A stretch of DNA of 64,000 nucleotides from Hypomesus transpacificus. Its lineage: Eukaryota > Chordata > Actinopteri > Osmeriformes > Osmeridae. This document shows positions 48,036-60,825 of this stretch, piece by piece. Under the pieces are notes generated by a model, which was given only the letters and a program-made list of their open reading frames with translations, did not search any database and was not told where the DNA came from. Numbering within the stretch: the first letter of the stretch is position 1; every line of letters begins with the position of its first letter. The translations under genes and the position numbers were made by a program. Location of the stretch: contig NC_061074.1 in assembly GCF_021917145.1 (NCBI RefSeq), positions 14,911,609 to 14,975,608 of the forward strand, written 5' to 3'.

Positions 48036-50158
48036 AGTGCTGGTGAGGCCATGCGTGTTTTAATGGTGTTTGAATCCATTTCCACTTTCTCCTTCCTCAC
48101 GCTTCAGTAATGTAGTGCAACGTCGAGTCAAACAGGTCTCCTGATGTAAATACCCTAACCTATATTCAAACAGCCCTACCTGATGCTCTTCAGGGCCCTA
48201 TATTCTAGCACCATACTGGAATCCTCTCAGGGATTTCCCGAGTTAGGTTCAACAGGTCTGGATTGCTTTACATCACAGACCTCAGTCTGGCAATGATGTC
48301 AACTGTTTAGAAATGTATTTGGAATGTTATTAGCACTGTCGGGGAACACTGGAAAACACTTGTCATGTTCTGTGTGGCAGGCCTGTCTGGTACTGTTCCT
48401 GGGTCAGTTCTGTTGGAAAGTGCACTAAAGAAGTTTATTGTTTTCCTAAATAAACTTCCTCTAGTGGTAGATATGAGCACTGCAGACTCAAATTAGAAGT
48501 TACAGTTAATAAGAGAGACAGGATTGTTGTCCTATTTCAACTATGTCTTTTTAACGGGTTAGCCTCCTAGTCATTCCATGATAACAGAGTGGGCGGAAGA
48601 GTTTACAGTTAAACAGGCTCTAGGGAGAAACCACACAGGTCAGTCTGGTTTACTCAAATAAGGCTTGGTCAAGGGTGGGATCAGTCAAATGCATGCTTGT
48701 GGTCACCTCAGAACCAGTAGTTAGTGTCCTGTTACACAGGAACCAGGCACACCACTCACTCCAGGCACTAATGGTGCACTGGAGTTCCCCAACTGAACAT
48801 GCTTGTTACCACAGAGGCTGGGAGAAGACACACACACATCCATGCACTGAAACACATACACACACATCCATTCCCACACACTGACACAAAGGGAGACGTG
48901 TGACTCTGCCAAGAGGGAATGAGAGAGGAGCTAAAAAAAGGAAAACTATTGATACAGAAACCGACTGAAGAGGGGTGTTGTTAATAGGAGGGAAAACAGG
49001 AGCCAGGGCGGGGGAGAGAGAGAAAGATAGAGACAGTGACAGAGAAAGGAAGAGAAGCCAGAGGAAGAAAAAGAAAGAGAGGAAGAGGAAGAGAGAAACA
49101 GACAGAGGGAGTTTTGTGTGAGCAGAGAGTTGGCCCCTGAGGCAGTGTAAGCAGAGCCCGAGAGAGGGAGTAAACAAGACAAATGACCCCAGCATGAAGG
49201 AGAGAGGGAGTGAGGGAGGATAGAAGGAGAGCCTGGGAGGAGAGCCAGAGAGTGGGCGGGACAGTCGTGAACATGAGTTCTCTCATCTCATTGGCAGGCA
49301 GCCCTGTCAGGCATCTCACTTCCTCCTTGAACCATTGACTCCAGGGAGGTGGGTGCCGAAGGGAGGGGGAGGTAACCTCTCACAGCTCTCTCTCTCTCTC
49401 TCTCTCTCTCTCTGCTTTTCTACAGAAAAGCGTAAACTTGGACTGAAACTGAAAGAGGGCTCAGACTTGTTAAAGAAAAGCCAAGCTCTATCTCTCTTTC
49501 TCTCCCTCACTTTTTCAGTTTCCTGCTTTGGGTAGCCATTTTGTTGCACAGCCGAGAGGAAAGGACAACAAAGTGAATCCTGTTGCTGGCCTCTCTGTCC
49601 TCTCAACATTTCCTGGCAGAGTTTTGACTTTCTCCCTTACAGGACTACTTCTCCAGAAGAGAGGAAGGAGGAGGGGGGAGTAGGAGGCGGGAGAAAAGGT
49701 AGGAAAAGAGGAAGGGGGGCAGTTTCTTGTCCTCTTTCTCTCTCTCTCTCTTGCTCTCTTTTATGAGTGACTCATTTACTCTGCTCACGTTTGCCTGGTT
49801 CACACCAGGAAAGAAGACGTGTGAGTGCGGAGCACACAGAGAGAAAGAGAGGGAAAAAGAGAAGAAGAAAGAAGGACAGAAAGGAGAGGAAGAGAGCAAC
49901 TTCCTGGATGAGGAATTCTCCCTTGCTCCACTGAGACGTCTGGCCACAGCACACACGGGAGCTTGGACACTCTGACGGACGCTGTCTCTGTGTGTGTGTG
50001 GTTGTGTTCGAGTGTGGTTGAACGTGTGTGTGAGTCAACTCGTTCACACCTTCACACTCCCCTGCTCTGGGAGCTCATTTGAAGCGTGTGTGCTGAAGGT
50101 CTTTCAGGACTCGCTCACACGCCTGCCTGTGTGTGTGTGTCTGTGTTGAGCTCCAGCC
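48036..50158 (+). other. Spacer and probable promoter/5' UTR of prkd2
   Basis: No coding exon was found. The 1.1 kb before the prkd2 ATG is rich in purine and pyrimidine tracts (GAGAGA, CTCTCT). It should contain the prkd2 promoter and 5' UTR, but no core-promoter motif could be assigned. Confidence 0.45.
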
Positions 50159-50482
50159 ATGGCCAACGCCAGCCCCTGTTTGTCGTCGGGGCCCCTGTCG
50201 CAGGTCTTCTTCCCCACGGGAGGCCCCTCTCCTCCAGGCTCTGTGGTCCTTCAGCAGGGGACGCCCATGGCCATGCCGCCCACGCCCTCACATGGCTTCA
50301 CTACGGTGGACCTGGGGGCTGGGCCTGGGCCCGGGGGCTCCATGTCATCCCCTCTGCCCCCCACACCGGCGGGGGTGTCCTTCATCATCCAGATCGGGCT
50401 GACCAGGGAGTCGGTTCTGCTGCCCCAAACTGCTGACCTGGCCTACGTCAAACAGATCGCCTGTTCTATCGTTGACCAAAAG
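50159..50482 (+). CDS. prkd2: Protein kinase D2, first coding exon only
   Basis: PRKD2 is a diacylglycerol-activated Ser/Thr kinase of the CAMK group that acts at the trans-Golgi network and in the nucleus. Only the first coding exon is visible, 108 complete codons ending at a GT donor at 50483. It has a Pro/Gly/Ser-rich N terminus (residues 1-70) and then the start of the N-terminal ubiquitin-like dimerisation domain: VSFIIQIGLTRESVLL and YVKQIACSIVDQK, which match the family closely. The start has an excellent context (CCAGCCATGG). The C1 domains, PH domain and kinase domain must lie beyond the window, because no second exon is readable in the remaining 13.5 kb. Position after strn4 on the same strand matches human 19q13.32. 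Confidence 0.92.
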
Positions 50483-52277
50483 GTAGGAGGACAACATTTG
50501 GATTTATGAAGTGAGTGAGTGTGTATGTGTCGGTCTGTATGTGTCGGTGGGGGTGTGGAGGAACTGTATGTCTGGGTGTGTTGACGTTGTGTTACATGGT
50601 GAAAAGCCTTCTCTACCTTTCTGTGTGTGATTTGTATGACGGTGTGTCATACAAATCACACACAGGCAGTGTTTTCTCAACTTGGCATAGCGTGAGCGTC
50701 ACAGGACTGTCACCGTCACTAGCAGTATGGCTTTGGCTGAAAAAACAGCAAAAAACACACACCTCATTAACTATATATCTCTGACAACAAAAAAACATTG
50801 CTTGTTACGTCTGGGTGTGCTAATGCCACAGTCACCCAATCACCTTTTGGCATGCCTGTAATTACAAACAGAACGGTATCAGTGTACTGCAGCAGTGTGG
50901 TTGTGGAGAAGTGACAACCACTCAGGAACAAACTCAGCTCATGGCAGGTATTAAACTGTTGAGTCGTAGATGAGCTACAATTAGAAGTTTATAGTAAAGG
51001 GGGATCTGAATCTGTGTCTGTGTTTTTCTCTCAGTGTGTTACATATTTACTGTTAACCAAACAAACAAGATGACTAATCCTGATTGCGTGGAACTCTGAA
51101 TGCATTCAGTCATGTGGAACTGTTTATCAATACTTGTCGTACAATCGGTTATTTTGAAGCAAGACACGGTTTTTCAATCAGTGCAAGGACTGTTTTTTTA
51201 TCAGCCAATTACTCTGCGATGATTAGATTATCAGATTTTCCAGTGCCAGAAGCTGGAGGATGGCCAGACCAATCAGGACAGCTTATAGAGCTGATGTCCA
51301 CTACACCTTTCCTCTCCTCTCTTCAACCCTCCTTCTCTTCTCTTCTCTTCTCTTCTATCCTTCCCTCACCTCTCCTCTATTGTTTGAGGGATAAAGAGGA
51401 GGAAATGAGCTCTGTTTCCTGTGTGGGGGCGAGCTACTTCCTCCTCCTTCCTCTCATCCTGCTCCCTCTCCTTCAGTCCACTCCTCCTACTCTCCTTAGC
51501 ATCCCTCTCTTTTTCCTCCTCCCTCTATTTCCCCTACTCTACCTCTCCATCCTCTGCTGTCAAAGTAGCTAGGTCTGAGGTATTCAATGTGTGTGTGTGT
51601 GTGTGTGGAGGAACAAGTTGGCTAAACAAGGAGCTGTACATAGGAAGAGTTACAGTAGACTCCAGCTGGACTGTGGCTTACACACACACACACACACACA
51701 CACACAGCTGCAGCTATTGTTTTCACCTCTGTTCTGGAATGGCGTGTTCCTTTATCTGGGTCCCTGGAGAAACTGTTCCCAGGAACGTGATCACACACCA
51801 TCTCCTGTTTACCTATCTACCTCACACACACACACGTACACAGGCACGCAGACACACGCATAGTTTTCTTTTTACCTCTCTACCTCACACACACACATGC
51901 GCACACACAGAAACACAATGCAGTCTCAGGGTCAGTCTTCCATTATACAACTCAGTCTCAGGGCTACTCTGGTGCACTTATCAGACCCAAAGGCTTTTGT
52001 TTATTTGATTCGTTTGTTACAGTAACGTATGTGTGTTTGTGTATGTGCTTTTGCATGTTTGTGTGTGTGTGCATCTGTGTGTGTCGATAGAGGTGGCAGT
52101 GGTCCATCACACACACAGATGCACACACACACAAAGACAGACTCGATAAAGACGGCTTGATCTTGCCGCTCCTCTACTTCCTCTTTCAACAGGATATGGT
52201 GTCCTGAATTTGAATGGGATCTGATGTTAGAACAACAAACCGTGGATCCCTTTCACCTCCACCTCAAACCACTAATC

Positions 52278-52392
52278 CTCTCTATCTGTCTATCCATCTC
52301 TCTGTCTGTCTATCCATCTCTCTGTCTGTCTATCCATCTCTCTGTCTGTCTGTCCATCTCTCTGTCTGTCTATCCATCTCTCTATCTGATCC
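52278..52392. repeat. 20-bp (TCTGTCTGTCTATCCATCTC) tandem repeat
   Basis: About six copies of a 20-base TCTG/TATC unit, followed by CTCTTTCCT repeats near 52475-52510. Confidence 0.85.
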
Positions 52393-54266
52393 ATTTATCT
52401 CCATCTCTTCTCTCTCCTAATGTTTTTCTTCTCTCTCTGTCTCTCTCTCTACCCTCTCGGTCTCCACTTCCCTCTCTTTCCTCTCTTTCCTCTCTTTCCT
52501 CTCTTTCCTCTCTTCACTCTCTCTTCCTCTGTTGTTTGCATGCTAGCGAAGCGTCTCTGCATGATGTCTGTTTCCTGTGGCCCTCTGAAAGCCAGCTACA
52601 CACTCCTTCATTTGACTATTTAAAACAGCCGCAATGCTGTCAGAGCAGGAGAGAGACAGATAGATTGACTGGAAGACAGACAGGCAGATAGTCTGACTGG
52701 AAGACAGACAGGCAGATAGTCTGACTGGAAACCAGATAGGCAGACAGAGAATATTGGAACAATAGAGAGGGATGAGAGAGAGAAATAGTGGCACGTGTAA
52801 ACTGTGAAATGTTTCTTTTTTTGTGTTTGATCATGTATTGGGTCAGTGTAAGTGCGTGAGCGTGTGTGTGTGTCTGTGTGTGAGCGTGTGTGTGTCTGTG
52901 TGTTTGTGTGCGAGCGTGTCTGTGTGTGTGTTTTGATCACTCCCACAGTGAACTCATTCAGACCGCTGCTGAAGCTGCATAGCTGCTGTGATTCAGAGAC
53001 CTTATGATCCAGATCCAGATTAGCCAGAGACAGGAGGGGTCTGTGCTGTAATCCTGCTTCCCAGCCCTGCCAGGAGAACTGCTACCAGCCAGAGAGACCA
53101 ACCCTGGCAGAGAGTCCAACCCTGTATAGAGACACCAACCCTGTACAGAGACACCAACACTGGCAGAGAGACAACACCCAACCTAGATCAGAAAGACCAA
53201 CCCTGGATGCAGAGACTAACCCAGGCGAGACAGACTGGCCAGTGACCCCGGCCAGCAAGGTTAGGTATAGAGTTATAGTTGTGTTAGGTATTTGAGTGCT
53301 GGTTGGGGGAAGGGGTGTGCTTTTAGGCCACAATGAGGTCAGTGTGATGCAGGCCAAGGTGGGGCTGATGGGAAGGTGGGGTAGGAGGTATTTATGGTAG
53401 AGGTGGAAGGGGGAAAGGGAAAATAAGAGTGGGTTGAGTGAGTGTGTCTGCATGTGTGTTTCTGTACGTGTGTGTGTGTGCGTGTGTTTCTGTAATTCTG
53501 TGTGTGAATATGGGGAGGAGTAGTGTGACATCAGTAGGTAAACACATGACATCAACGTTGAAAGAAAATAAGGGACAGTGTGTGTCGGTGTGCGTAAAAG
53601 AAAGAGAGCAAGTAAGGAGAGGGAGAGAAATAGAGGGAAATAGAGTGAGGGATGGAGAGAGTGAGAGAGAGAGAGAGAAACAGGGATCCAGCATGTCCTA
53701 TGACTTAGCTACAGCATTCGGCTTTAGCCCACACCCTCTCCCTCTCCCTCTCGCTTTCTTTTCTCACTCTCTTTCTACTCTGTTTTTCAGTTGATTGATA
53801 AAAAGCCTCAGTAGGACAGTGAAGAAGAAGGAGAGAAAGAAAGAAGGAGTGAACGAGAGGCGAACAACCCGGTAGAGGGGGGAGACATGCAGGGGGGGAA
53901 GGGGGTGGCAATCATAAAGAAACAGATGATGACTCACATCACAGCAATGTGGCCATCGTTGCCTCCAGCATGGAAGAGTGTTTGTGTGCGCTCATGTGTC
54001 TGTGTGTACGTGTGTTTAGCTGTCACATGTTTGGTTCTACCTGGAGAGTCCCTGTGGTAGTTTCACAATAGACAGATTAGAGAGACACTGAGGCAGAGGG
54101 ACAGAATGGAGAGAGAGAGAAAGAGAGAGAAGCCCTGGGGATCAAACTAAAACTCCTATCGGCTTACTGAGATTGGGGGAGAGTGGGGGGAGATCAAATG
54201 GGAGGAAGGGGAGAAGAGAGAAAGAAAGAGAGAGAGTCAGTGGAAAGCCATGATGGTAAAAGAGGT

Positions 54267-54370
<104 letters not shown>

Positions 54371-55596
54371 AATCCCATGCGAGGGGGAGGGAGTGGTGTT
54401 GGAGTGAGGGGTGAAGAGAGGGATGGAGAGAATGAGAGTGAGGGCGGCAGGCTCCTTTTGGAGCAGCAGAGCATGGTTCCCCAGACCTTCTCCTGCTGGA
54501 CTCATGTTACCTCTCCTCCCACTCCTCCCTCCCTCCTTCCTCCCTCTCTCCCACCCCTCCTACTGGCCTCCTTCTTTCCCCTGAACAGAAAGAGATGCTT
54601 TGTTTCTTAACCCCCGTCTAAGAACCCCCCCCCCCCCCTCACCTGACTCCCCTCTCACACACACAGTAGGTGTGTACGTGCATGTAAATTTGTGTGTGTT
54701 TGTGTAAGTGTATGGAGGATATCTGTGTTGATTGGGCTGTGTGTGATGGTTGCGTGCGTGTGTGTATCGTAGGTGTTACCTGTAGGGTTGTGTGTTCAAA
54801 ACTATGTTTCTGTGAGTTTAGCTTAGCAGTATATTACTGTGTAAACTGGTCAAGCATACAGACCACTGAGTGTGTGTGTGTGTGTGTTTGAGGGTCATGT
54901 GACCATTAACACTGCTGCTGTGTGTGTGTGTTCTGCTATACTGAAGCTGCCATGTTTGGTATGTAAGCCAGGTTCTCTCTGTGACAAGCTGCAGTACACA
55001 CCAACTAGTTCCACAGCTTACAATTGTATTAGTCAGCGAATATTCTGCACATACACCCCCCCACACACACACACACATACATGCACGTACACAGACATAG
55101 ATTCACACACAACCACAAACGCACTTAACCCTAAGCCCTGTGCAGTACACTGATATAGCAACGTGTTATGAGGCACTTGTCCAGATGTGTGAGTGTATAT
55201 GTAGGTCTGTCTGTGTCTCTTTGTGTGTGTGTGTTTGTTTGAGTGTGTCTGTACATGTCTGTGTATGAGTGTGTCTGTGTCTCTCTGTATCCGACTGTGT
55301 GTTTTACCGGTATGAGCAACAGTCTAGGTGTCTTCTTACTGAAAGGACTGCAAGTGTATGTGCAGGATTATTATTGTATTATATATTACACACACAGACA
55401 CACACACAAAGAAACACACACATATGCCGCACACTCACAGACACACACTGAATTGAATCCTGACAGGAAATCCTACAAATACTATATTTGTTACCCTTGA
55501 ACCCTTCCTCTGTGTGTGTGCATGTGTGTGGTGTGCACGTGTGTATGATTGTTTGTGTGTGGTGTGTGTGTGGTGTGTGTGTGTGTATTGGGGCGG

Positions 55597-55620
55597 TGGT
55601 GGTGGGGGGGGGGGGGGGGT
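55597..55620 (+). repeat. G-rich homopolymer run
   Basis: GGTGGTGG followed by about 15 G, at the end of a TG microsatellite. Confidence 0.75.
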
Positions 55621-56020
55621 GGCACAGGGGAATATTATTCTCTGAGTTGATATGCAAACAGGAAGATATCACAGATGTGAGGGGTGAAGATCAGCAGAGT
55701 GGAGTAGAACAGAGCAGATTAGAGTAGAGTACAGTAGAAGAGCAGAGTACAGTAGAGAAGAGTAGAGCAACACCTTGCTGTATGTAGGCTTGGTTCAGCT
55801 TCTCACAGTTCACCTCCAGCAGGAGAAGGTGACTTCTCCTCCCTGTCTTCACCTCGCCCTTCCTTATCTGTTTCATGTGTGTACGTGTGTGAGTATGTGT
55901 GAGTGCATGTTGACGTCAGTCCTTATTCACACCTCTCCCTGATGGAAATATGTAGTCACCCGATCCGGCAGCATTATCTCTACATGATACTTCCTTCTGT
56001 AGCTCAAATATTGTCACTCT

Positions 56021-56843
56021 GGGCCTCATGTACGTACATTTGCAAACGTAACGTTATTAGCGCCATCGCCATGGCCAACCCGCAGATTGCGCACGCTGTG
56101 ATACTTCAGTTTACGTCGCATTTACGAAACCTGAAGGTCATCGGGTAATCAGCCTATTCTCCGACCACTATTCCATACTTTGCAAGCATTTAAACGCGCA
56201 ATTGAATGGGCCTATTCTCTCTTTCTAGCATGGATCAGCCACCAAAGTCAAAACAGCCATGACTGTTTGAAATGATCCTGATGCCAATATTTGTAATGTA
56301 GCAAGGAATTTAACAACTGCTGGAATGGAATGTGAACGCTGAGTCGGAGATTCGATGTCATCTTTGATTTCTTCCAGTAACTGTAATATTGCATGGCTAC
56401 TTAATCTGTAATGCGTAATGATTTCGTGTTCAATCAACTCAAAAAGTGTGATTCTTGTGGCAAAAATCCTTTGGGCTATGTCTTCGTCTGGTTCGGGTTA
56501 CGGCTGCCATTTCACCAGGAGGCATTTGCGCATTGTGCTTTACACCGCAAAAAAGAGGTGCGCTTTCACTGTCCGTTTTTGTTCATACCACGGAATACAT
56601 AATTAGGCCCACTCTATGCATCAATTCCCATCTCTTTATGGGAAACTCCCACTTTCCCCTTGACCCTCCTGTGAATATGCATGACACGGAAACGCGCAAT
56701 TTGCCATTTTCAGTTCCCGCTACCGGCAGTCTGCGCTTTTACCTCAGTGTGGCATGTTTGTACATGCCTCGCCATGCTTTTACGCGCAAATTGCGAAACA
56801 AATACGCCTGAAGTGGGCGCAAAAGCGTTAGTACATGAGGCTT
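56021..56843. mobile_element. PIF/Harbinger-type DNA transposon, degenerate
   Basis: The left end GGGCCTCATGTAC and the right end GTACATGAGGC are inverted copies of each other (GCCTCATGTAC shared), a terminal motif typical of Harbinger elements. A minus-strand frame inside encodes a HARBI1-like fragment. Outer borders are uncertain by a few bases; TCT on each side could be a 3-bp target duplication. Total length is about 820 bases, too short to be autonomous. Confidence 0.75.
56225..56437 (-). pseudogene. Harbinger transposase (HARBI1-like) N-terminal remnant
   Basis: About 70 codons without a continuation. The core RLSSHAILQLLEEIKDDIES followed by PTQRSHSIPAVVKFLATL and GSFQTV matches the N-terminal helical region of HARBI1-family transposases (pattern: aIxeLlexIxddLexpTxRSHaIP...aTGSFQtV). 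The DDE catalytic domain is absent, so it is a dead fragment within the element at 56021-56843. Confidence 0.75.
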
Positions 56844-58848
56844 TCTGTCTTTATCTCTTCCTCCCTTACTCCCTTCCTCCCTTCTTCCTTCCCTTTGCCT
56901 CTCTCTCGGTTTCTTCCTCCTCCTATTTTCTCTACCTCTTTCCCTTTCATCCTCCCTCTACTCCCTCCATTCCTCTCTTTTTCCCTTTCATCCTCCCTTT
57001 TTCTCCCTCTCTCTCTTCTTCCCTAACTTGATATGACAGGGAGGTGCTGACTGGGGAGATAGTGGGCAGGAATAGCTGGCATTCCGCTCGTGTCTTTCAT
57101 GACTCCGTCACAGTGACATCACGGAAGGTTAAAAATAGTCCTTCTCTCCTGAGTTTGTTCCATCACTGCTCACACACAAAAGGTGACAAGAAATTCCCAC
57201 GTCAAGCCAAGTCGTTGTTGGGCGCTAACGAGGCCAGCTCGGTGACGTCTTTGGGACCTGGTCCCCGTGGCAACGCCTCATTAAGAGTCTCTTCATCACT
57301 GTCAATCTCCGTAGGTCTCTTTCAGGTCCTTGTCTAAACTCCTCTGCACGTGTCAAAACAGGGAATGGTTAGTTTATGGTTCTACTACAGGGACTGCCCC
57401 AACAATGCAAGGACTTTCCAGACTGGATAAACACACACACAAACCGATATAGACACACACACACCCACACACACACAAACACTGACGCACACAGACATAC
57501 ACCTTGCCCAAGTGTGTCGTCACAGTTTATGTCCCAGTGGTTTACATAGCAGTCATAGTGTGTGTATCTCTGTGTGATGTTATCTCTGACCAGTGTCAAG
57601 ACGAGGGGACTTCCTCATGGGGACTGGGTGGTTCTCTTCTCCTCAGCCCTGCGGCTGGCATTACCCACGTCACCTCTCTCTGGGATGGCAAGTCACTCAC
57701 TCATTCAGACATGAGTCTCTTTCTTTCTGTCTTTCGTTCTTTCTTTCTTTCAGTCTCTCTTTTTTAAATGTTCTATTCATATTTTTATACTCTCCAGTCC
57801 CTAGTTACTAAGACTTGCACAAGTTAGATTCAGTTTGAGCTGGAAGACCTGTGGTGCTGTTTGTCGCTGATCGTTGTTAGATTCAGTGATAAATAGCTCA
57901 CCGCCAGAGCCTTGGGGCCAACACGACAACACTTCACAGACAAAGTGGCAGAGAGCGGGAAGGACAAAAATAGTTTTGATCCGACTGTCATGTTCTCTGC
58001 TCTTCACAGCTCAGATGGACATTTATAGTGCATCACATTGGCTCTCTAGGCTCAGCTCTTTAACCACAGCCAAGTGCTGTACTCACAGTCGAAACTCACC
58101 CATTCACTGCCAGCTCCTCACTGCACAGTGCATGAAGGCACACTAGACAGGGCTACTATGTGGTCACAGCTGTCATTACTGACACATTGATGGACCTCTG
58201 TCCAACCCACACCTCTAATCCAGAACTGACCTGTGGAACTGATCCTGAGACGGATTGTGTGTGCATGTGTGTCAACAACTCTGCTGAGTGTAGCTATGGA
58301 TTAGTTTGAAGTCACATGTTGGTACCACATCAAATTTCTGGGTCAACATCAGATGTGGATGTCTCAGCACATTTCAGCATCACATGCTGGTATTTCTGGG
58401 TCAACCCAGTCTGGTTCTGCCAGGTGAAGACGGATCAGAACCAGGTCACCGGAGCATGGTGCAAACCCCACTCTGTCTGAGCATGTGCAGAACAAAGGCC
58501 CAGACAGCTTCCAGCTACCTAATACAATCTAGATCAAATGACCAGGTGGTCACATGATCAGGTGACTGCGCTGGAAGTCAGAGAAACAAGGAAACAGACG
58601 AGTAAACAAGCTGATAACAGTGAGGAGACCTGGCATGGCCACAGGATGTGTGTGTGTGTGTGTTACTGTGTATAAGTGCGTAAGTAAGGGGGTAGTTCAA
58701 TACAATGCTCCTTGAGGTCTTATTTCACTCTGAAAGAGCTTTTTCCATGACACCAATCCTATTCATTTATCAAAAAAGGTGCACGTGTGTGAGTGTGTGC
58801 ATGGGTGTGTACTGTTGTGTGTGTTTGTTCTGACTGTGTGTGTATCTA

Positions 58849-58908
58849 GAGTACCAGTCAAAAGTTTGGACACATGGGAAAATGTGTCCAAGCCTTTGAC
58901 TGGTACTG
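58849..58908. mobile_element. 60-bp Tc1/mariner-like hairpin (minimal inverted-repeat element)
   Basis: The sequence GAGTACCAGTCAAAAGTTTG is followed by GACACA, a short GGGAA loop and the inverted counterpart ending CTGGTACTG. It is flanked by TA on both sides (58847-58848 and 58909-58910). The arm (AGTACCAGTCAAAAGTTTGG) is the terminal sequence of a Tc1-like family I recall from several fish genomes. Almost no internal sequence remains, so it is a deletion derivative or solo inverted repeat. Confidence 0.8.
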
Positions 58909-59641
58909 TATGTTGTTGTTGCATGTGTATCTATGTTGTTGTGTTTGGTTGTGTGTTTTTTATGAGTGTGTGTGTTTGTTCAGAGTATGTATGTATGTGC
59001 GTGTGTTTTCAGTTCAGTTGATTTAACAGGTCCTGAGATAAGGCTGATTGTTCTTATTGACTGTGTCAACAGTGTGGAGTCCCTCCCTCCCTGGAGAAAG
59101 TGACTGTGTGTGTAGTTTGGTGTTGTGTGTGTGCACATTGTGTACGTAACTGTGTTCCTGGTAATGTTATAAACCTGTTTGTGCAGTGTGTGTTTGTGTG
59201 TGTGTGTGTCCGTGGGTGTCTATGTCTATAAAATATCTGTGTGTGTGTGTGCGTGTGCGTCCAGTGTGTGTGTATGTATGAGTGTGTTTATGTGTGTGTG
59301 TGTGTGTGTGCAGCGGAGTGTGCTGCACACACAGCTGTTGTAACTGTAGTAGTAGCTGTTCTGCTTTCTAGATGAGTGGCAGAAGGAGGTGGTCACACCC
59401 AGTCAGCTGACAGGAACAGAGTTAGAGTGCACTTGATTTTAGCTTTAGCTGTTAGCTCAACTGGTGCACCTGGGGTCACTCAGCTTTGGCATCAACCTGT
59501 TTTACAGACTCAAAATCTAAACAGTGATGCGTGGAGGAGACAAACTGTCTTCTTGCACTGTGGTCCTCAGTGGAAATACAAAGTAAACTTTGGGGAGCTT
59601 CAAGAACAAAGCCTGTATTTCAGCAAATCCAGCATAATCTC

Positions 59642-60573
59642 TAGCCTGACGTTGTCATACTCATAATTCTAGTCAGAATATGAGTCTGAGAACTCTCCGT
59701 TGGGCTTTGACTACAGGGCGTGTTTCAAACGAGCCTGGAAAACAAATGCCTCTTCGCTCAATTGGATAGATCTACAACCAATCAGAGCAACAGAGTATGT
59801 GACGTATGTTAAGCACCACATAGTTGTTGTCAACAGAACTAAACTACAAGCAGACTTGAAGTATGCTTGAAGAATGAATACAAACGATTTTTGCCGGTGT
59901 TGTAAAATTAATTTAAGGGTAGGGAGAGTACTTGTTCACACGGTCAACCTTTTTGAGCGAAACAATAAAGGGCAATGCATATACGAACAAGTTCTCCGTT
60001 TAGGATTACAACTCCATTGGGGCCAGCTGATAAATTAAACTTTTACCGAATCCCGTAGGAAGGACGGCAAAAACATATTTTCCATCGACAAATGCCTTGA
60101 TTGCGTCTCTCTGTTCCTCTTTCAAAATTAATGCGTTGTCGATGTCTTCTAAAACAGACTCAATGGCAGAATCATAACATCCCAGATCTCCAGCGGTAGC
60201 TATGTTTGTCAAAATCTTGTCTCATGTTATGCTTTGCTGTAATCTTTCTGGTGGGCGCCTATGATGGCTGCCTAGGTAGGCTCTCCTGCCAAAGTAAATT
60301 CCGTGTCTGTGCAAACTTTCATGGCCAATAAACATCTATTCAAATTCAAAATCAATTCAAAACGAATTCAACTTTAGCGCTCTTTTGTGACGTGGGTGAT
60401 TACGTCACTGTTGATCATCTGTCCATCATCGTATAAAGCCCGCCCTGGCAATTTAATTGGTTCGCCCAGATTCTGGTTTTCTGTAGTTGGTCCCCAATAC
60501 GAGACCCTCCAGACCCAACTTCCCGACCAAATTTTTTTTGGGGCGGGGAGAAGTTGGGCTGGCAGCCAGGCTA
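59642..60573. mobile_element. Putative DNA transposon remnant carrying a RecQ-helicase fragment
   Basis: TAGCCTG at 59642-59648 and CAGGCTA at 60567-60573 are inverted ends enclosing a helicase fragment, so a transposon origin is likely. Family is not assigned. Near 60280-60367, CATGGCCAATAAACATCTAT followed by TCAAATTCAAAATC looks like the 3' tail of a LINE inserted within it. Borders are tentative. Confidence 0.45.
60006..60212 (-). pseudogene. RecQ-type helicase N-terminal fragment
   Basis: About 68 codons ending in a stop directly after helicase motif I. The motif LPTGFGKSLIYQLAP holds the Walker A lysine, and the upstream EEQRDAIKAFVDGKYVF corresponds to the motif 0 region of RecQ helicases. 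Motifs Ia-VI are missing. Similar helicase genes are multicopy in fish genomes, which suggests this piece travelled with a repeat and is not a host gene. Confidence 0.65.
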
Positions 60574-60825
60574 CATAATCGCAACAAGCAGAACAAAATC
60601 ATTGTACAACTCGAATGTTGATGCCAAAGTAGGCTTGTGAAGCCAGGAGCACCACTTGGGGAACTGGAGACGTGTATGATGAATACAGTGACATAGCGAT
60701 GTGGCACTCTAGCCTGTGGAAAAGCAAACCTGTTCTTTGAAGGTTTGCAAATTGAACCAGCTGTGAACCTGCACTAGTCTAGAGCTAGAACTAGGCTTGC
60801 TTTGGTGGAAAGAGGGTGAGAGGCA

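Noticed and set aside
56411-56811. Plus-strand open frames inside the Harbinger element
   Set aside because: No homology is visible, and they overlap the minus-strand transposase remnant and the element's right half.
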